Shown: positions 45,473 to 54,095 of the stretch, in pieces
How the letters are laid out: each line of letters begins with the position of its first letter
Position numbering within the stretch: position 1 is the first letter of the stretch
Source: Streptococcus anginosus subsp. whileyi MAS624
Lineage (GTDB): Bacteria; Bacillota; Bacilli; Lactobacillales; Streptococcaceae
Direction: 5' to 3'
NCBI RefSeq assembly: GCF_000478925.1
Contig: NZ_AP013072.1
Location: 1,218,501-1,282,500 of the forward strand
Length of the DNA: 64,000 bases
The notes under the pieces: model-generated
Seen by the model: only the letters and a program-made list of their open reading frames with translations
Databases searched by the model: none
What the model was told of the DNA's origin: nothing
Program-made: the position numbers and the translations under genes

Positions 45473-47119
45473 TTAGAGATTGTAGCTGACCTGTAAGCTG
45501 TCTGTATTTCCTATGAAATTGTAATGTATTTCTATTATTTGGGTGATTTCTCCGTCCACTACTTCCTTTTCGTGAACATAGATTTTTGAGATGAGTTCAT
45601 TTAAGGTTTCTTTGTCCAGCTTCTTAATATTCTTGTGTTTCTTGATGAGTTCTATCCATTTATAGACACCATTTTCATCTACTCTACTTGTAACAACTTT
45701 TCTTTCCATTTCCTCAATTCGCTTTGTTAAAAGCTCTTGCTCATCTTGAGATTTTTCAAGTATTCTTTGGAAATTGCTCTCGCTGATTTTCTTATTTATC
45801 CAATCATCATAGAGTTTCTCAATCTTGTTACCAAGCTCTGCCACTCTTTTACTATCTTCTTCAATCTTCTTTGCGATATAGATTTGTTCTTCTTCATTTT
45901 CTGTATCTCTTGATTTTTCAAGAGCCTTTAAGACTTCCTTTTCATCTTTTAAAGCGAAGTCTGCATTCTTTCTAATATCTGCAAGTACGATTTCATAAAG
46001 AGTATCAAAGTATATCCTATGCTGAGTACACAAGTTTTTTCCGTATCTGCGATAAGTGTTACAAGTGAGTATTTTCTCTTTTTTCTTTGAGTTGTTTCTT
46101 CCAAGATTTAAGGCTTTCCCACAATCAGGGCATTTGACAAGTCCTGCGAAGATACTTTCTTCTCCTGTCTTAAAAGGTCGCTTCCTACTTTCTATCTTTT
46201 CATTTGCCATTTTGTAGGTATCTTCTGAAACGATAGGTTCGTGGGTATTTTCTACAACTATCCAATCATCTTTTGGTTTGTCTGATAGCCAACCGATTTT
46301 GAATTGATAGTTTGCTTTCTGACTTGCCGTGTGTCCAAGATAAACAGGATTTTCAATTATCTCCTTGATTGTTGTACAATCCCACCAATACTCGCCGTCT
46401 TTTAGGGTTTTTTCTAATTTGGTAAAAACATTTCTAAGTCCCTTTTTCCTGTTCCACCAAGTAGGTGTAGGAATTTTTTCATCAAAGAGTATTCGCCTTA
46501 TTGCCTGTACTCCATATCCACTGATAGCAAGGTCATAAATCTTTTCCACTATCCACGAAGTTTCTTCATCTACCATAAGAGAGTAAGTATCATCAGGATT
46601 TTTCATATATCCGAATGGTGCAAGGCAGCCTGTAAATTTACCTTGTCTTGCTCTTGTAAGATATGCCGATTTCATCTTCTTTGAAACATCTCTTGAATAA
46701 AACTCATTTAGTACATTCTTAAAGGGTACTATCTCATTATTGTCCTGTAAGGTATCCACTCCGTCATTGACTGCAATATATCTCACTCCGTTTTTTGGAA
46801 AGAAATTCTCGGTATAATATCCTGTCTGAAGATAGTTTCTTCCAAGTCTTGATAAGTCTTTAGTAATGACTATATCAATTTTTCTTTCCTCAACATCTTT
46901 TATCAGTCTTTGAAATGAGGGGCGGTTCGTATTTAAGCCTGTGTATCCGTCATCGACATATACATCAGCTATATTCCAACCTCTTGCCTTGACATAATGT
47001 TCAAGCATATCCCTTTGGTTTTGTATGCTGGCACTCTCTCCTTTCTGCTCATCATCTTTAGACAGTCTGCAATAAATTGCAGTCCGATATGAAAAGTGAT
47101 TTGAATTTGTTTGTATCAT
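45473..47119 (-). CDS. Large serine recombinase (TnpX-like)
   Basis: The 548-residue protein has the resolvase catalytic domain with the nucleophile in AIYCRLSKDD (Ser20), the recombinase domain (APFGYMKNPDDTYSLMVDEE), a zinc ribbon (CPDCGKALN ... CNTYRR ... C) and a coiled-coil C-terminus (about 395-480). It catalyses integration and excision between short att cores. Its stop codon is about 10 bases from the element's end. GGAGGAATAG lies before the ATG. It looks intact. Confidence 0.94.
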   Translation of the reverse strand: MIQTNSNHFSYRTAIYCRLSKDDEQKGESASIQNQRDMLEHYVKARGWNIADVYVDDGYTGLNTNRPSFQRLIKDVEERKIDIVITKDLSRLGRNYLQTGYYTENFFPKNGVRYIAVNDGVDTLQDNNEIVPFKNVLNEFYSRDVSKKMKSAYLTRARQGKFTGCLAPFGYMKNPDDTYSLMVDEETSWIVEKIYDLAISGYGVQAIRRILFDEKIPTPTWWNRKKGLRNVFTKLEKTLKDGEYWWDCTTIKEIIENPVYLGHTASQKANYQFKIGWLSDKPKDDWIVVENTHEPIVSEDTYKMANEKIESRKRPFKTGEESIFAGLVKCPDCGKALNLGRNNSKKKEKILTCNTYRRYGKNLCTQHRIYFDTLYEIVLADIRKNADFALKDEKEVLKALEKSRDTENEEEQIYIAKKIEEDSKRVAELGNKIEKLYDDWINKKISESNFQRILEKSQDEQELLTKRIEEMERKVVTSRVDENGVYKWIELIKKHKNIKKLDKETLNELISKIYVHEKEVVDGEITQIIEIHYNFIGNTDSLQVSYNL

Positions 47120-47122
47120 TTC

Positions 47123-47326
47123 CTATTCCTCCTTTGGATTTTTAGGAATGACACAACCCTCTCTAAAACTGTCTTTAGTATAGCACACTTTCTTATCTTT
47201 ATCAATATTATATTGTGTATATTCAATGTTGTTGTCTTTTTTAATCAGCTTGATAAACGCTTCTGCTCCTGTTCTTTGTGTTGTATAGTTTCGTTTTACA
47301 ATATATTTTGTCTTTTCTTTTTTCAT
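47123..47326 (-). CDS. Small basic protein paired with the recombinase
   Basis: The 67-residue product (MKKEKTKYIVKRNYTTQRTGAEAFIKLIKKD) is encoded three bases before the recombinase gene. The YIVKRNY ... FIKLI pattern vaguely recalls small TnpW-type transposon proteins. It may be a recombination accessory or directionality factor, but the sequence alone does not show this. Confidence 0.55.
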   Translation of the reverse strand: MKKEKTKYIVKRNYTTQRTGAEAFIKLIKKDNNIEYTQYNIDKDKKVCYTKDSFREGCVIPKNPKEE

Positions 47327-47355
47327 CGATTGCTCCTTTCCTTGCAATTAAAAAA

Positions 47356-47385
47356 GCGATTAGAATTTTTTACTTTTCTAATCGC
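47356..47385 (-). terminator. Terminator between the DnaC-like and recombinase genes
   Basis: GCGATTAGAA / TTCTAATCGC forms a perfect 10-bp stem followed on the minus strand by TTTTTTAATTG. It isolates the recombinase genes from upstream transcription. Confidence 0.8.
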
Positions 47386-47387
47386 CT

Positions 47388-48239
47388 CTACTCATCTATT
47401 AAGTTTTGTGCTTTCTTCAGCTTTTCTTTACTTTGTATTTTTCTTCTGTCCACTCCTATAACTCTAAGGGGTAAACACATCTCTATTATCCTTGAATAAA
47501 TCCTCCCAAGCATTATATCTTCCTGTTCTTTCTCTATATCCTTAAAATTAAGGTTTGTAGTTATAATGGTCGGTCTTGCCTTTAGGTATCTTGCATTTAT
47601 CACATTGTAGATTTGCTCTAAGGCATATTCTGTATTTCTCTCTATCCCAAAATCATCAAGAATTAGTAAGGTTGGATTTGTTATTTGCTCAATATATTCG
47701 TTTCTATCAAGGTTAAAGCCACCTTTTTGTAAGTCATTTAGTATCTGTGCGAAATTTCTCATCTTAACTGTATAAGAATACTCTGTGATTATGGCATTGG
47801 AAATAGCACAAGCTATATAGGTCTTACCACTTCCTACATTTCCATATAAAAGCAAGCCTACATTGTCCTTTCTCATTTCTTCAAAATGCTTTACATAGTT
47901 TTTAGCTTTTTTGATGATTTCTTTATCGGTATCTTCATCAGCATTTTCAAAGGTATATGCTTTTTTATTTTTGGATATAAAGCAGTTTTGTCTTAACCTA
48001 TCCTGTTCTATTTGCTTTTCTCTTTGTTTTTCTCGTTCCTGTCTATCTCTATCACATTTACAAGTTGTTCTGATAATCATAGGCTTATCCAACATCTGAA
48101 TTACTTTGCCATCTATTATTTCATTACAAGCCTTGCAATAGATATGTCCGTCCTTTTCATGCTGAGTATCTTTGTTGTAGGTAAAATCTGTACCTCGTAT
48201 TTTTGTAGTTACCATATTTTGATTTTCTTTGTTATTCAT
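47388..48239 (-). CDS. DnaC/IstB-like helicase-loader ATPase
   Basis: The 283-residue protein has an N-terminal zinc-finger-like set of cysteines (CKAC at 35-38, CKC at 60-62), a charged linker and an AAA+ domain with Walker A GNVGSGKT (133-140) and Walker B LLILDDFG. Such proteins load replicative helicase. With the adjacent initiator-like gene it forms a replication module, which would keep the excised circle from being lost. Confidence 0.9.
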   Translation of the reverse strand: MNNKENQNMVTTKIRGTDFTYNKDTQHEKDGHIYCKACNEIIDGKVIQMLDKPMIIRTTCKCDRDRQEREKQREKQIEQDRLRQNCFISKNKKAYTFENADEDTDKEIIKKAKNYVKHFEEMRKDNVGLLLYGNVGSGKTYIACAISNAIITEYSYTVKMRNFAQILNDLQKGGFNLDRNEYIEQITNPTLLILDDFGIERNTEYALEQIYNVINARYLKARPTIITTNLNFKDIEKEQEDIMLGRIYSRIIEMCLPLRVIGVDRRKIQSKEKLKKAQNLIDE

Positions 48240-48367
48240 AACTTTAATTCTCCTTTTTCCTGTTAATTAGTGGAATGCGTTTTAAGGTTTTTTTATCTTT
48301 GGTGTATTCTGATACCTATTTTAGCTTTAATGCTCTAAAAACACCTTTCCACCTTGTTATATGATGT

Positions 48368-49102
48368 TTATAGGCTATCGCTATCCTCATAGTTGGTTGA
48401 GTAGGTTTTAGAACTTCCATTTTGAGTGTTTTTCTGTGTTAGTTTTTCTTTATCCTGTTCATACCAATTAAGAATGGTTACATAGTGGTCTTTATAATCT
48501 GTTCCTTTACTTTTAAGATACCTTGATAGCTTTTCAATCATGGTATCGGTATGACCTTGAAGCTTATCCTTTAGCTTATGGTATTCTTCGTCAGTTAATC
48601 GAACATTTTGATATTCTCCGTAAAAAGAAAAGGGGGCTGATTGGTTTTCTTGTTCTCCTCTCCCCTTATCTATACTATGCGGACAATTGACGGACACTTG
48701 GTTGTCAGTTGGTTGACTTTTAGTTGACAAGTGGTTGTCATTTGGTATACCAAGATTTTCAAGCTTTATATACGCTCCATTCTCTGTTTCTGATAAGAAT
48801 TCTTTTTCTTTGATATACAAAGTTTCTTTTCGTCTATCATTTCGGATATAGTTATTTATCTTCCAATGGGTAATGACTATAATTCCTCTTTCAAAGACAA
48901 TTACAAAGCCTTTTGTAATTAAGATTTTTAAATCATCGTCATTTGCTCCTATGATCTTTATTATCTTCTTTGGATTATCCACAAAGCCGTCATCATCTGC
49001 CCTCATTGATAAATGAAAATATAGGCATTGGCTACTTAGTGGCATATCTAAAAATAAATCGCTATCCACTATCTTCAATGAAAACATTCTTTTATCTGCC
49101 AT
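48368..49102 (-). CDS. Phage-type replisome organizer / replication initiator-like protein
   Basis: The 244-residue protein starts MADKRMFSLKIVDSDLFLDMP and contains a winged-helix segment (QCLYFHLSMRADDDGFVDNP), as in phage replisome organizers and DnaD-like initiators. The C-terminal half (TDEEYHKLKDKLQGHTDTMIEKLSRYLKSKG) fits the usual second domain. It lies upstream of the helicase loader. The acidic Asn/Gln-rich linker is unremarkable. Confidence 0.8.
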   Translation of the reverse strand: MADKRMFSLKIVDSDLFLDMPLSSQCLYFHLSMRADDDGFVDNPKKIIKIIGANDDDLKILITKGFVIVFERGIIVITHWKINNYIRNDRRKETLYIKEKEFLSETENGAYIKLENLGIPNDNHLSTKSQPTDNQVSVNCPHSIDKGRGEQENQSAPFSFYGEYQNVRLTDEEYHKLKDKLQGHTDTMIEKLSRYLKSKGTDYKDHYVTILNWYEQDKEKLTQKNTQNGSSKTYSTNYEDSDSL

Positions 49103-49186
49103 TTATTCCTACCTTTCTTCAAATAAAAAGAGAAGTATCGGCACCTTTGCTTTTACTTCTCTAAAATATTTCTGTAATTTTTACTA

Positions 49187-50212
49187 TTATTTTTTCTTGT
49201 ACTTTTTTACTACTCTTTCTACCTGTTCTTCTAATTGTTCTCTGTCTGGAATGTATAGCGTATACTTAGAAGCAAATATCTGGTTAGATAAGCTACCAAG
49301 TGCATATTCTGCCTGTATGCTATCCTTGTTCGCACAAAGGATAATTCCAATAGGTTCATTATCCATTTCGTCATTAACTTCTGCTTTATAGTAGTTAAGA
49401 TACATATTAAGCTGTCCTACTGCTTCTGGCATTAGCTTTCCTGTTTTTAATTCAATCAAAACATAGCTTCTGAGTATCTTGTTGTAAAATACCATATCAA
49501 CATAATAATGGGTATTTCCAAGTGTTACCCTTTGTTGTGAGCCAACATACATAAAGCCTTTACCAAGTTCCAATAAGAATTTTTCTATATGAGTTACAAG
49601 TGCTTTTTCTAAATCACTTTCCATCATTGGCTTTTCTTCAGGTAGTCCTAAAAACTCAAATACATACGGATCTTTTATTACATCACTTGGCGTAGCTATT
49701 TCGTTTCCCTTTAGAGCTAAATCTAATACTTTTTCTTTATTTTCATCTCCACTTGATAGCAATAATCTCTCAAATAGTGATGTATTTATTTGTCTTTTTA
49801 ATTCCCTTACAGACCAATTTGCATTGACCGTTTCTTTCTCATAAAAACTACGCTTATTCATATCGTCAATAGACAACAACTCACAATAATGCGACCAACT
49901 CAATTTAACAGACAGTGTCTGTTGAATTTCATATTCTTGATAAAATCTCCTCATAAACTGTAGATTAGAAACCGAAAATCCACGCCCAAATTCTTTAGTC
50001 AGCATTTTAGACAAATCTTTCAGTAGAGTTTTCCCATACTCAGCTCTATCTGAATGACCTTGCTCATCTTCTACAATAATTCTCCCTATTTCCCAATAAG
50101 TTTTTACTAATATATTATTAACTTGCTTCGCTACATCAGTTCGTGCATTATCCATTAGTTTTTTTATATTTGCATAAACATCTGCATGAAGATTTTCAAC
50201 TAAATTATTCAT
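49187..50212 (-). CDS. DUF1016/YhcG-family PD-(D/E)XK nuclease
   Basis: The 341-residue protein has both parts of the family. The N-terminal DUF1016_N domain (VKTYWEIGRIIVEDEQGHSDRAEYG ... FGRGFSVSNLQFMRRFY) binds DNA. The C-terminal PD-(D/E)XK domain carries YYVDMVFYN (Asp) and LIELKTG (Glu, Lys). The family is linked to mobile elements and restriction-related loci; its exact role is unresolved. It is a lone gene between the replication module and a structured intergenic region. The motifs are complete. Confidence 0.9.
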   Translation of the reverse strand: MNNLVENLHADVYANIKKLMDNARTDVAKQVNNILVKTYWEIGRIIVEDEQGHSDRAEYGKTLLKDLSKMLTKEFGRGFSVSNLQFMRRFYQEYEIQQTLSVKLSWSHYCELLSIDDMNKRSFYEKETVNANWSVRELKRQINTSLFERLLLSSGDENKEKVLDLALKGNEIATPSDVIKDPYVFEFLGLPEEKPMMESDLEKALVTHIEKFLLELGKGFMYVGSQQRVTLGNTHYYVDMVFYNKILRSYVLIELKTGKLMPEAVGQLNMYLNYYKAEVNDEMDNEPIGIILCANKDSIQAEYALGSLSNQIFASKYTLYIPDREQLEEQVERVVKKYKKK

Positions 50213-50526
50213 AAGTTTACTCCTTAACTCATCATACTATATTGCTAATTGTACCATAAATATTGAGTGTGTTCAATATTTATACAGCTAAAGGAAGTAG
50301 TAATTTATGACACCCTTTATAGTTAATACACCCTGAAATATGAAGTCCTTATATAGCTGCCATCGTGAAACACGACACTAGTTATATGTGTCCCCGAAAC
50401 AGGGACTCATCTTTATATCTGCGTTCACAAAATGGGTACGCAGCCTTATGCAACGAAATAGTGCGTCAGTTTGTAGTACTAAATGATTTGCTCACTCCCT
50501 ACTAAAGGTTGTCCTATTTTATGATT
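50213..50526. other. Structured intergenic region with three hairpins
   Basis: No gene is visible in these 314 bases. Three closely spaced hairpins occur: TCGTG-AAA-CACGA (50363-50375), GTCCC-CGAAACA-GGGAC (50390-50406) and CTGCGT...ACGCAG (50419-50443). The region lies downstream of mobA and upstream of the DUF1016 gene on the minus strand. It could be a replication origin, a structured RNA or a leader. Confidence 0.6.
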
Positions 50527-52161
50527 TCATCTTTCTTGTTCCGTATATTTTTCTTTTGCCTTTTGTCTATACTGATCTCTTTTTTCTTGTTGTTCTTGGA
50601 ATTTTTTCAATTGTGCAATTACACTTGGCTTTTCTCCTCTCTTAATTGCTTTGTCTATCTCTATGGATAAATCTATGCCATACTCATCATTGACAATCTT
50701 TACTGCATATTTGAGATGGTCTATCTGCTTAAATTCATCTTGAATTTTGATTTTATCTTTGTTTAAGACTTCTATTTCTTTTTCAAGTTTTGTAATTTCT
50801 TTTTGCCAATCATTTAATTTTATGGCTGAAGTCCCAGTAAATTTTTCTATAGTCTTTCTTGCTCTTTGGTACTTATCTATTTCCTTTTTATGAGAATTAT
50901 AAAAGCTGTCTTTGAATATGGTTTTGCTCTTATATTCCTGATAGACTTTTTTGTTTTCTTTTATAGAGTCTATGCAACTTACACATTGATTTAAGTCTTT
51001 AATTCTTTGTGTTTTTTCTTGAATATCACTGCTTATCTTTTTACTTTGCTTTGCAAGTTCAAAGACTTTTCCTTGTAGGTCTGCTATGGTTTGAAGATGA
51101 TTATCTTTCAAATAGTAGATTGCTTTTACAAATCTCTTTAGGTCTGCATTTCCCTTTTTTATCTGTCCATAGTATGATAAATTCTTTGTTTTTTCTCCCT
51201 GTATCTCGTTGTAGATAGAAATATACTCATAGAGGTTAAAGAGTTCTGCTTTGTTCTCCAGTTCATCTTTCTTGTCCTGTTTATACTCATCATATTTTGC
51301 TTGCAGATTTCCAAGTAAAGAGTCTATCCAAAAAGTTATTTCTTTTATCTTGCTCTTAATAGCCTTTACTAAGGAGTTGTGCTTTTTGATTTCTCTATTG
51401 ATGTTTCCTTTGTCGGTTTCTATTCCTTTTTTCTCTAATGCACTGGCACTTGCTCCCATATGAATGGTTGGAATTTCTTCTATCCCTTGTCTTTTGTAGG
51501 AACGATGATCTACTCTTTTTTCCTGATGATTTTTTTCTAAATACTGATTACAAAGGCTTGCAAAATTCTCTCTCCATTTCTCTGCGTTTCCTTTATCGTT
51601 CCAGTCTGTAAGCTCTACTTTTCTTGTTTTGTAGTTCCCACTTTTTAGTTTTACCTTTTCTCCGTTTTCATCAAGGATATATTCTTTTTTTGATTTTGCT
51701 TGCCACTCTCCTTTTTCATTGATTGGTCTAAGGGTAGTCATAATATGTGCATGGATATTGTTGTTATCTTCACTTGTTCTATCATGTATTGCAAGGTCTG
51801 CTATCATTCCTTTTGATACAAAATTTTCTTGTATGAAGTCTGTAATAAGTTTCTTGTTTTCCTCAAAGGATAACTCTTTCGGTAAAGCAATAATGAAGTT
51901 TCTTGCAAGCTGTGCATTGCTTGCCTTTTCATTTAGCTCCACGCTGTTCCATAAAAAACTTCTGTCTTGTAATTCTTTTGGTATGTTCTCCGGCAAGTAA
52001 ATTTGCGAATGTAAAAGTCCCTTTTTATTATGGTAGTCGTGGACTTCTCCGTCCCATTCATTTTTGATCTTTTCACAAGAGATATATGCTGCACTTGCAA
52101 CTGCCGATTTACTCTTACCTCTGCTTATCATGGAAATACTAAAGTGAAATGTTTCTGCCAT
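50527..52161 (-). CDS. mobA: MobA/MobL relaxase (MOBQ)
   Basis: The 544-residue relaxase should nick oriT and pilot the strand during mobilization. It has catalytic Tyr26 (ASAAYISCEK), the HUH metal histidines in IHDR (His126) and NIHAHIMTTLRP (His137, His139), and a long coiled-coil C-terminus. AAAGGAG precedes the ATG. The oriT lies just upstream. No type IV secretion genes occur in the nested element, so it must borrow a channel, such as that of the host ICE. Confidence 0.93.
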   Translation of the reverse strand: MAETFHFSISMISRGKSKSAVASAAYISCEKIKNEWDGEVHDYHNKKGLLHSQIYLPENIPKELQDRSFLWNSVELNEKASNAQLARNFIIALPKELSFEENKKLITDFIQENFVSKGMIADLAIHDRTSEDNNNIHAHIMTTLRPINEKGEWQAKSKKEYILDENGEKVKLKSGNYKTRKVELTDWNDKGNAEKWRENFASLCNQYLEKNHQEKRVDHRSYKRQGIEEIPTIHMGASASALEKKGIETDKGNINREIKKHNSLVKAIKSKIKEITFWIDSLLGNLQAKYDEYKQDKKDELENKAELFNLYEYISIYNEIQGEKTKNLSYYGQIKKGNADLKRFVKAIYYLKDNHLQTIADLQGKVFELAKQSKKISSDIQEKTQRIKDLNQCVSCIDSIKENKKVYQEYKSKTIFKDSFYNSHKKEIDKYQRARKTIEKFTGTSAIKLNDWQKEITKLEKEIEVLNKDKIKIQDEFKQIDHLKYAVKIVNDEYGIDLSIEIDKAIKRGEKPSVIAQLKKFQEQQEKRDQYRQKAKEKYTEQER

Positions 52162-52206
52162 CGGTATAAGCTCCTTTCATTTTTTGTTTGTTTTCATGTA
52201 AATGAA

Positions 52207-52248
52207 AAAGCAGATAGGCTATTTTTTATATATTTTCCTATCTGCTTT
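52207..52248 (-). terminator. Long hairpin between oriT and mobA
   Basis: AAAGCAGATAGG and CCTATCTGCTTT form a perfect 12-bp stem across an AT-rich loop. On the minus strand it is followed by TTCATTTAC, not a strong U-tract. It may terminate the upstream DUF3847 gene or attenuate mobA. Confidence 0.6.
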
Positions 52249-52284
52249 ATCCGTATGTTTTTATTAAGTTTTGGATTTTCAAAG

Positions 52285-52330
52285 ACTTGCTAAAATCCCT
52301 TAGTTTACTAAGGGCGCAATTATACACCCT
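52285..52330 (-). other. oriT: Origin of transfer (MOBQ, pSK41/pIP501-like)
   Basis: On the minus strand the sequence reads TAATTGCGCCCTTAGT and continues AAACTAAGGGATTTTA. The GCGCCCTTA core followed by GGGATTTTA strongly resembles the nic region of pSK41- and pIP501-type plasmids (TGCGCCCTTACGGGATTTA). A perfect palindrome, CCCTTAGT-TT-ACTAAGGG (52297-52314), overlaps it. It lies about 130 bases before the relaxase start, between two mobilization genes. Nicking by analogy would be within GCGCCC/T. Confidence 0.8.
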
Positions 52331-52406
52331 AAAGAGTGCTTTGCGACCTGCGGTGCTTTTTGCCCTTGCAGGGAGCTTCTGAAAAAACTAAGATTTTTTA
52401 TTTTAT

Positions 52407-52736
52407 CTACTCGATGATTGTTTCATCTTCTATATCTTTCCCATTTATCATTTCTTCATAGGCTTGTCTGTATTCTTCTGTGTGAGTAGCAACTTTAAGT
52501 AATTCTTCTACCTCATCGTTAGTAAACATTAGAGGATTTTTAACCAATCTTTCTACTATCAATCCCCTTTGTATGAGCCTATGATTTCTTCTTTTTCGTT
52601 CCTTTTCATTTGCCAACTTTTCTAATTTCTTCCCTTGATTTTGTAGTTGTTTCAGCTTTACATCGCACTTTTCTTTTTCTTCCTGAAGTTCAGAAATTTG
52701 TTCTTGTACTTCCTGTAATGTTTTTTCTTTCTTCAT
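52407..52736 (-). CDS. DUF3847 / MobC-like mobilization accessory protein
   Basis: The 109-residue protein is a coiled coil (EVQEQISELQEEKEKCDVKLKQLQNQGKKL) followed by a basic stretch (NEKERKRRNHRLIQRG) and a short helical end (FTNDEVEELLKV). DUF3847 proteins typically sit beside MobA genes in Firmicute elements and are thought to act like MobC in oriT binding. It faces oriT directly. Confidence 0.8.
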   Translation of the reverse strand: MKKEKTLQEVQEQISELQEEKEKCDVKLKQLQNQGKKLEKLANEKERKRRNHRLIQRGLIVERLVKNPLMFTNDEVEELLKVATHTEEYRQAYEEMINGKDIEDETIIE

Positions 52737-52821
52737 TTTTCATTCCTTTCGTCTAATCTTTTTCTGTTCTCATAAAGAAAGGCTAAATACCTTTCTTTGA
52801 TACTTAACCTTTCATCATTTT

Positions 52822-53238
52822 TTAGATTTTATCTTCTAAAAATTTTCTCAACTTTTCTAAAATTCTATCCCTCCTCCCACTGATTGCTTGATGTGTAACT
52901 TTCTCTCTTCTGCTAATTGACCTTAAACTTTCTTCTTTGTAGAAGATGGCTTCCATTAACTCTCTTTCTTCTTTTGTCAGTGTAGCTAATGCTTTATTTA
53001 GTTCTTCAATTTGCATTTTTACTTCTACGATTTTTTCTAAGTCTATTTTTTCATCTATGATGTTATCTACAAAGTGTCCGTCATGGTCTAATGCTGAAAA
53101 TGGTATTACATTATGCTTCCAATCTTTTCTTTGGAGATATTTTTCATGCTCTGTTATCTTCCAATAAGCTTTGTAGATTTCTTCACTTACGGCTACGGCT
53201 TTCCCTCTGATATAAATATAGTATTCTCTTTTGTCCAT
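52822..53238 (-). CDS. Sigma-70-like factor
   Basis: The 138-residue protein begins like small transposon sigma-like proteins (MDKREYYIYIRGKAVAVSEEIYKAYW). It ends with a sigma region 4 helix-turn-helix (LTKEERELMEAIFYKEESLRSISRREKVTHQAISGRRDRILEKL). It probably controls mobilization or recombination genes. GGGAGGAACGC precedes the ATG. It is separated from the ABC operon by a terminator. Confidence 0.82.
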   Translation of the reverse strand: MDKREYYIYIRGKAVAVSEEIYKAYWKITEHEKYLQRKDWKHNVIPFSALDHDGHFVDNIIDEKIDLEKIVEVKMQIEELNKALATLTKEERELMEAIFYKEESLRSISRREKVTHQAISGRRDRILEKLRKFLEDKI

Positions 53239-53291
53239 TGTGCGTTCCTCCCTTTTTATTTCTCTGTTTTGGTTTTTTGAGAATAAAAAAG

Positions 53292-53324
53292 GAGGACTTC
53301 TACACTTTGGCGTAAAATGTCCTC
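53292..53324 (-). terminator. Terminator of the ABC exporter operon
   Basis: GAGGAC ... GTCCTC with partial inner pairing forms a hairpin. On the minus strand it is followed by CTCCTTTTTTATTC, directly after the LanG-like gene. Confidence 0.75.
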
Positions 53325-53363
53325 TTATAAATAATTCAGATTGATTTCTTCTGTTTTTCTTAT

Positions 53364-54095
53364 TTACTTTTTACTAATACTTATTTTATTTAATATCTTA
53401 TACGCTATTAAACAGCAAAAAGTATTTACAATTATACTAATCATAATTTCTATCGCTGATGTTTCATACGCTCCTGACAAAATAAACACAGATGATATTG
53501 GATAAATGGCTCTTAAAATTTCCTTTGAGGCAAAAAATATTCCCACAAAAGAGTATATCTCAGCGATAATCAGAGCTATCCAGTAGCTCCTTTTAACAAG
53601 TCCAATAAGTGCAATAATTGGAGATATTACCATAAAAACGCCTATTCCAGTTAATACATATACAACAAAATAGTGAACTACTTCACTCATATTTACTGCG
53701 TGTAAATGCAATACCGTTTCTATAATTAAAGATACCATAAACAATATTAGATAAATAAAAATGCTACCCAATAGAGTAATTATCATTTTGGCAGTTATCA
53801 TATTTTTTTCATCTATCGGTATTAACTTCAATGATTTAAGTACATCTTCTTGTTCCTCACGACAAATAATATATCCTCCAAATAACGCTATCAGACTTGG
53901 CAATACAAAATATGTTGTTAAGGACTGAACCTGTAAAAAATACCATCCAAATGTGTCTATATACTTTTTGCCATCAAATGAAAATTGTCCTTGAAGAAAT
54001 ACAATCCCTAATGTCATTATAAGTGCAAATACAAGCAAAAACATCAATTTTGACCTGTAAAGTTTTTTATATTCAGCAAATAAAAGTGTCTTCAT
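53364..54095 (-). CDS. LanG-type ABC-2 permease
   Basis: The 243-residue membrane protein has about six segments and starts MKTLLFAEYKKLYRSKLMFLL, typical of lantibiotic-immunity permeases. The ATG at 54095 overlaps the stop of the previous gene (TAATG) with GAGGAG upstream; a longer frame lacks support. It and the adjacent LanE-like permease, of equal length, should form the membrane pore driven by the LanF-like ATPase. Confidence 0.85.
   Translation of the reverse strand: MKTLLFAEYKKLYRSKLMFLLVFALIMTLGIVFLQGQFSFDGKKYIDTFGWYFLQVQSLTTYFVLPSLIALFGGYIICREEQEDVLKSLKLIPIDEKNMITAKMIITLLGSIFIYLILFMVSLIIETVLHLHAVNMSEVVHYFVVYVLTGIGVFMVISPIIALIGLVKRSYWIALIIAEIYSFVGIFFASKEILRAIYPISSVFILSGAYETSAIEIMISIIVNTFCCLIAYKILNKISISKK

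Noticed and set aside
52822..53238. Sigma-like gene as part of the ABC cargo operon
   Set aside because: A terminator at 53292-53324 separates it from the exporter genes. It belongs with the mobilization genes by position.
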